Source: Microbacteriaceae bacterium (GTDB lineage Bacteria; Actinomycetota; Actinomycetes; Actinomycetales; Microbacteriaceae). From it: a DNA stretch of 64,000 nucleotides. Position 1 is the stretch's first letter. Every line of letters starts with the position of its first letter. The DNA lies in NCBI GenBank assembly GCA_025465095.1, contig JAODME010000033.1, positions 109,673 through 173,672 of the forward strand. Direction: 5' to 3'. A program made the position numbers and the translations under genes. This document shows, one piece after another, positions 61,109 to 64,000 of this stretch. The notes under the pieces are model-generated. The model saw only the letters and a program-made list of their open reading frames with translations, did no database searches and had not been told where the DNA came from.

Positions 61109-61864
61109 TCAAGCGCCGGGGGTGCTGGGCTGGGCGGGCGCCGACCGGATGCGGCGCACTCGGGCGACGCGGGCGGGCTTGCGTCCGCGGTGCAGCGCGA
61201 CGACTCCGGCAGTGAGGTTGCGGTGGGCGACGCGGGTGAAGCCGGCGCCGCGGAGCCATTGGCTCAGCGTGTGCTGATCCGGCCATTCCCGGATGGAATC
61301 GGCGAGATACTCGTACGCTTCGGAATTCGAGCTCGCGAGTCGCACGACCGGGGGCATCACGAATTTCAGGTATGCCGCATACCCGGCGCGGAAGATCGCC
61401 CTCGGGGGCTTGCTGAACTCGCAGATCACGAGCCTTCCGCCTGGCTTCAGCACGCGGAACATCTCGGCGAGCGCCTTCTTCGGGTCGTCGACGTTGCGCA
61501 GCCCGAACGAGATGGTGACGACATCGAACTGGCCTGCCTTGAAGGGCAGTGCCGTGGCATCCGCTTGAACGAATTCGAGGTCCGGATGCTTGCGTCGACC
61601 GACTTCGATCATCCCCTCCGAGAAGTCGGCGGGAGTCACCTTCGCTCCGGTCTTCGCGAGCGCAGCCGAACTCGTGCCGGTTCCGGCCGCCAGATCGAGG
61701 ATCAGCTCCCCTGCCTTCGGTCCGACGGCGCGAACCGTCGCCCTACGCCACAGCGCATCGTTTCCGACGGAGAGAAGCGCGTTCGTGCGGTCGTAACCGT
61801 TCGCGACCTGATCGAACATGGTCGCAACCTCACGCGCTTGCTTGCTCATATCCGCCCTGGCCAC
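61109..61864 (-). CDS. menG: Demethylmenaquinone methyltransferase (MenG/UbiE family)
   Basis: 251 residues. SAM-binding motif ILDLAAGTGTSSAALAKTGA, UbiE/MenG signature ARADMSKQAREVATMFDQVA with YDRTNALLS, and GRLVICEFSKPP with FVMPPVVRLA. It performs the last methylation of menaquinone. The C-terminal tail is basic (HRGRKPARVARVRRIRS). GTG 61864 lies six bases from a -10-like TAGACT. It is divergent from menF and precedes the polyprenyl synthase gene. Confidence 0.94.
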   Translation of the reverse strand: MARADMSKQAREVATMFDQVANGYDRTNALLSVGNDALWRRATVRAVGPKAGELILDLAAGTGTSSAALAKTGAKVTPADFSEGMIEVGRRKHPDLEFVQADATALPFKAGQFDVVTISFGLRNVDDPKKALAEMFRVLKPGGRLVICEFSKPPRAIFRAGYAAYLKFVMPPVVRLASSNSEAYEYLADSIREWPDQHTLSQWLRGAGFTRVAHRNLTAGVVALHRGRKPARVARVRRIRSAPAQPSTPGA

Positions 61865-61870
61865 GAATCG

Positions 61871-61876
61871 AGTCTA
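61871..61876 (-). promoter_or_regulatory. Leaderless-type -10 box for menG
   Basis: TAGACT followed by six bases and GTG at 61864. Confidence 0.55.
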
Positions 61877-61910
61877 CTTGGGCGCGACGGCGGGTCTCAG
61901 CCCTCGCCGG

Positions 61911-61916
61911 TAGGCT
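61911..61916 (+). promoter_or_regulatory. Leaderless-type -10 box for the isochorismate synthase gene
   Basis: TAGGCT followed by six bases and GTG at 61923. It faces the menG box 34 bases away. Confidence 0.55.
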
Positions 61917-61922
61917 CACAGC

Positions 61923-63167
61923 GTGATCATCCAGGAGCGTCCGATCCCCGCGCTCGCCGTCGAAACAAGCGCCTGCCGGGACCTCGGACCCCTTGTTTCC
62001 ATGCTCGACGCGCGCAACCCACTCCTCTGGATGCGCCGTGGATTCGGTGTGGCCGGCATCGGATCGGCTCTTCGACTCGAGTTCTCCGGTCCCGATCGCA
62101 TCGCGGACGCCGCCGCAACCTGGCAGCGGGTCGTCGAGGCCGCCACCATCACCGACGACATCCGGGTGCCGGGCACAGGACTCATCGCCCTCGGGACGTT
62201 CGCCTTCTCGGAGAGCTCCACGGCCACGAGTGTCCTGATCGTTCCGGCCGTCATCGTCGGCCGATCGGCCGGGCACAGCTGGATAACCCGAGTGTCAACT
62301 GGGAAGCTACCGCCGCTGACACTTCCCCCGGCTCAGCCGTTCGGCGAGGCATACCGGGTTCCCTTGCAGCCGGGCGCGCTTCCCGGCGATGCCTACCGTG
62401 ACGCGGTCCGGACCGCGGTTGCGAGCATCCGGAATCACGACCTGGACAAGGTGGTGCTAGCGCGTGACCTGGTCGGTCAACTGCCGGAAAGCGCCGACCT
62501 CCGTGTCGTCGCCCGGGAGCTGGCCCTCGGTTATCCCGACTGCTGGACCTTTGCGATCGACGGCTTCCTCGGGTCGAGCCCAGAGACACTCGTCGGTGTC
62601 TCTGGAGGGTCGGTCACCGCGAGAGTACTCGCAGGAAGCGCCGCGCGGGGAACGGACGCCGTCTCCGACCAGGATGCGGCAACCGCCTTGGCGACTTCCT
62701 CGAAGGACCTCGACGAACACGAGTACGCGGTGCAGAGCGTGCTCGGGTCGCTGCGCCCCCACAGTCCGAATGTGATGGCGAGCGAACTGCCGTTCACTCT
62801 GAAATTGCCGAACCTGTGGCACCTCGCGAGCGACGTCGATGGCACCCTCACGGACGGATCGACGGCCCTGGACCTCGTCGCGGCGCTTCACCCGACCGCC
62901 GCCGTCGCCGGCACGCCCACCCCGCTCGCACTCTCGCTCATCGACCAGCTCGAGCCGTTTGACCGGGGTCGATATTCCGGGCCGGTCGGTTGGGTCGACG
63001 CGAACGGTGACGGTGAATGGGCGGTGGCCGTGCGTTCGGCGCAGGTGTCGCCCTCCGGCGAGGTGACTGCGTACGCGGGAGCTGGAATCGTGGCGGATTC
63101 GGTGCCGGAGCGGGAACTGGTCGAGACCCGGCTCAAGTTTCGACCGATCGTCGAAGCCTTCGGCTGA
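61923..63167 (+). CDS. menF: Isochorismate synthase
   Basis: 414 residues. Chorismate-binding family: residues from about 150 on hold the catalytic core, with HDLDKVVLARDLVG, PDCWTFAIDGFLGSSPETLV, LAGSAARGTD, LPNLWHLASDVDGTL, LHPTAAVAGTP and the signature PVGWVDANGDGEWAVAVRSA. It converts chorismate to isochorismate, the first step of menaquinone synthesis. It could also serve a siderophore, but menG next to it favours menaquinone. It shares a short divergent promoter region with menG. Confidence 0.92.
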   Translation: MIIQERPIPALAVETSACRDLGPLVSMLDARNPLLWMRRGFGVAGIGSALRLEFSGPDRIADAAATWQRVVEAATITDDIRVPGTGLIALGTFAFSESSTATSVLIVPAVIVGRSAGHSWITRVSTGKLPPLTLPPAQPFGEAYRVPLQPGALPGDAYRDAVRTAVASIRNHDLDKVVLARDLVGQLPESADLRVVARELALGYPDCWTFAIDGFLGSSPETLVGVSGGSVTARVLAGSAARGTDAVSDQDAATALATSSKDLDEHEYAVQSVLGSLRPHSPNVMASELPFTLKLPNLWHLASDVDGTLTDGSTALDLVAALHPTAAVAGTPTPLALSLIDQLEPFDRGRYSGPVGWVDANGDGEWAVAVRSAQVSPSGEVTAYAGAGIVADSVPERELVETRLKFRPIVEAFG

Positions 63168-63289
63168 CCGCATCCACCGGACACACGGACACTCTGGCAA
63201 GAGAGCGCGAATGACAGGAGACATTCACGCTCGGCGACTCGTCTCTCCGCTTCGGAGGCGGCGCGTCCGGTGCCGACAGGCCTGGGAAC

Positions 63290-64000
63290 TCAGCAGCCGG
63301 GCCCCGGGCGCAGGGCCGTGCAGCCCCGCTCGACGAGCACTGTCGTGGCCCGGAGCACCTCCACCGAAAGCGGGTCGGATGCGATCGGCACCGTTCCCGC
63401 GATGGGCACCCAGGCACCCATCGGCCCTGCCCCGAAGCGGTACTCCGCACGGAAGTCGATCGTGAGCGAGATCGCGTACCGACCCCGGGTCAAGTAGGCG
63501 TGGCTCGTGGCGGTGGCGTCGAACTCGCCCAAGCCGAGGGCCTGCCACGAGCCGCCCTTTGAGGCGCGCGTTGCACTCGAGCCGTCCCCGTAGTCCCAAC
63601 GGAACGCGACGGGGGTGAACCGGACCTGCGCTGGAATACCGAGCAGGAGGTCCCCCTGCACGTGAGCGTCGGTGTCGGCGAAGAAGTTCGTGTCGAGCCC
63701 CACGACGCTCCACCCGTCCGGCTCCATGCGGTGCACCCCCGGCGCCGGGCGGAAGTTCACCAGATCGCTCAGCGTGATCGGGCCGCGCTGGTCGAGCGGC
63801 ATCGTGACCGTGTAGCCGTCCTTGCAGACGTCGATGCCCGGCCTGCACGCGGGCACGGCGGGTGCAGGCGTCCCGCTCCCGGGGGCAACACCGTTACCGG
63901 GCGCGAACCCTGCACCAACGCCGCTGCCAGGTCCAGATCCGGGGATGGTGAGCTCGGCGCCGAGTTCGACGCCGTCTGGGGTTACCCCTGCCGTGGGCTC
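63290..64000 (-). CDS. Partial secreted or surface protein with PKD-like domain
   Basis: The frame is open to the window edge, so the N-terminus is missing; about 237 residues are visible. The first part is Gly/Pro/Ser-rich (PGSGPGSGVGAGF, PGSGTPAPAVPAC), a typical extracellular linker. It continues with ACRPGIDVCKDGYTV. A PKD-like fold follows (FRWDYGDGSSA, then TSHAYLTRGRYAISLTIDF). It likely lies outside the cell. Four cysteines in total suggest two disulfides. The function is unknown. Confidence 0.75.
   Translation of the reverse strand, partial: EPTAGVTPDGVELGAELTIPGSGPGSGVGAGFAPGNGVAPGSGTPAPAVPACRPGIDVCKDGYTVTMPLDQRGPITLSDLVNFRPAPGVHRMEPDGWSVVGLDTNFFADTDAHVQGDLLLGIPAQVRFTPVAFRWDYGDGSSATRASKGGSWQALGLGEFDATATSHAYLTRGRYAISLTIDFRAEYRFGAGPMGAWVPIAGTVPIASDPLSVEVLRATTVLVERGCTALRPGPGC

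Overview
The window is high-GC chromosomal DNA from an actinobacterium. Its gene content fits the family Microbacteriaceae: split L10/L12 and L11/L1 ribosomal operons, a NusG with a long acidic N-terminal extension, the tRNA-Trp/secE/nusG/rplK/rplA order, a murB plus paired MaoC-type dehydratase block, small proteins that look like the DUF7882 family, menaquinone genes, and many starts that look leaderless. I see no insertion sequence, prophage, CRISPR array or rRNA operon.

Layout. 1-5.3 kb: end of an arabinose locus (araB and its LacI-type regulator with matching operators), then metB and cbs. 5.4-8.7 kb: a DUF3105/DUF305 pair and an ABC exporter. 8.7-14.4 kb: an alpha-glucoside-type ABC importer (two permeases and a lipoprotein) and a divergent LuxR-type regulator. 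14.7-15.9 kb: rplL and rplJ behind an L10-leader attenuator. 15.9-31.9 kb: a large sugar-catabolic island with a probable levoglucosan dehydrogenase, a second Gfo/Idh/MocA oxidoreductase, three TIM-barrel isomerase/epimerase-like proteins, one permease, one tandem ATPase, two paralogous binding lipoproteins and two paralogous ROK regulators. 32-35 kb: a YqaJ-type nuclease, a membrane protein, a quinone oxidoreductase and an acetyltransferase. 35-41.3 kb: rplA, rplK, nusG, secE, tRNA-Trp, an aminotransferase, murB and two MaoC-fold proteins. 41.4-43.4 kb: an isolated 26-codon peptide gene with its own promoter, palindrome, ribosome binding site and terminator, followed by several small family-restricted proteins. 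43.4-49.9 kb: oleA-oleBC-oleD (head-to-head olefin synthesis), two tRNAs and a CYP152-type P450. 50-64 kb: alpha-glucosidase, M23 peptidase, inositol-phosphatase-like enzyme, tRNA-Tyr, a LacI regulator, a second Cys/Met-type PLP enzyme, a YajQ protein, cardiolipin synthase, ferredoxin-NADP reductase, menaquinone genes and a partial secreted PKD-like protein.

How the parts work together. The 16-32 kb island reads as an oxidation/elimination/re-reduction route for anhydrosugars or glycosides. An NAD-dependent 3-dehydrogenase forms a ketosugar, TIM-barrel proteins act on it, and a second oxidoreductase reduces the product. One RbsC/RbsA-type core may serve two binding proteins. The ole operon and the neighbouring P450 both use long-chain fatty acid derivatives. 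All three binding-protein genes are followed by strong stem-loops, which would raise their dosage over the other transporter genes. The most unusual single item is the 26-residue peptide at 41460-41540, which ends in CDSCQ.
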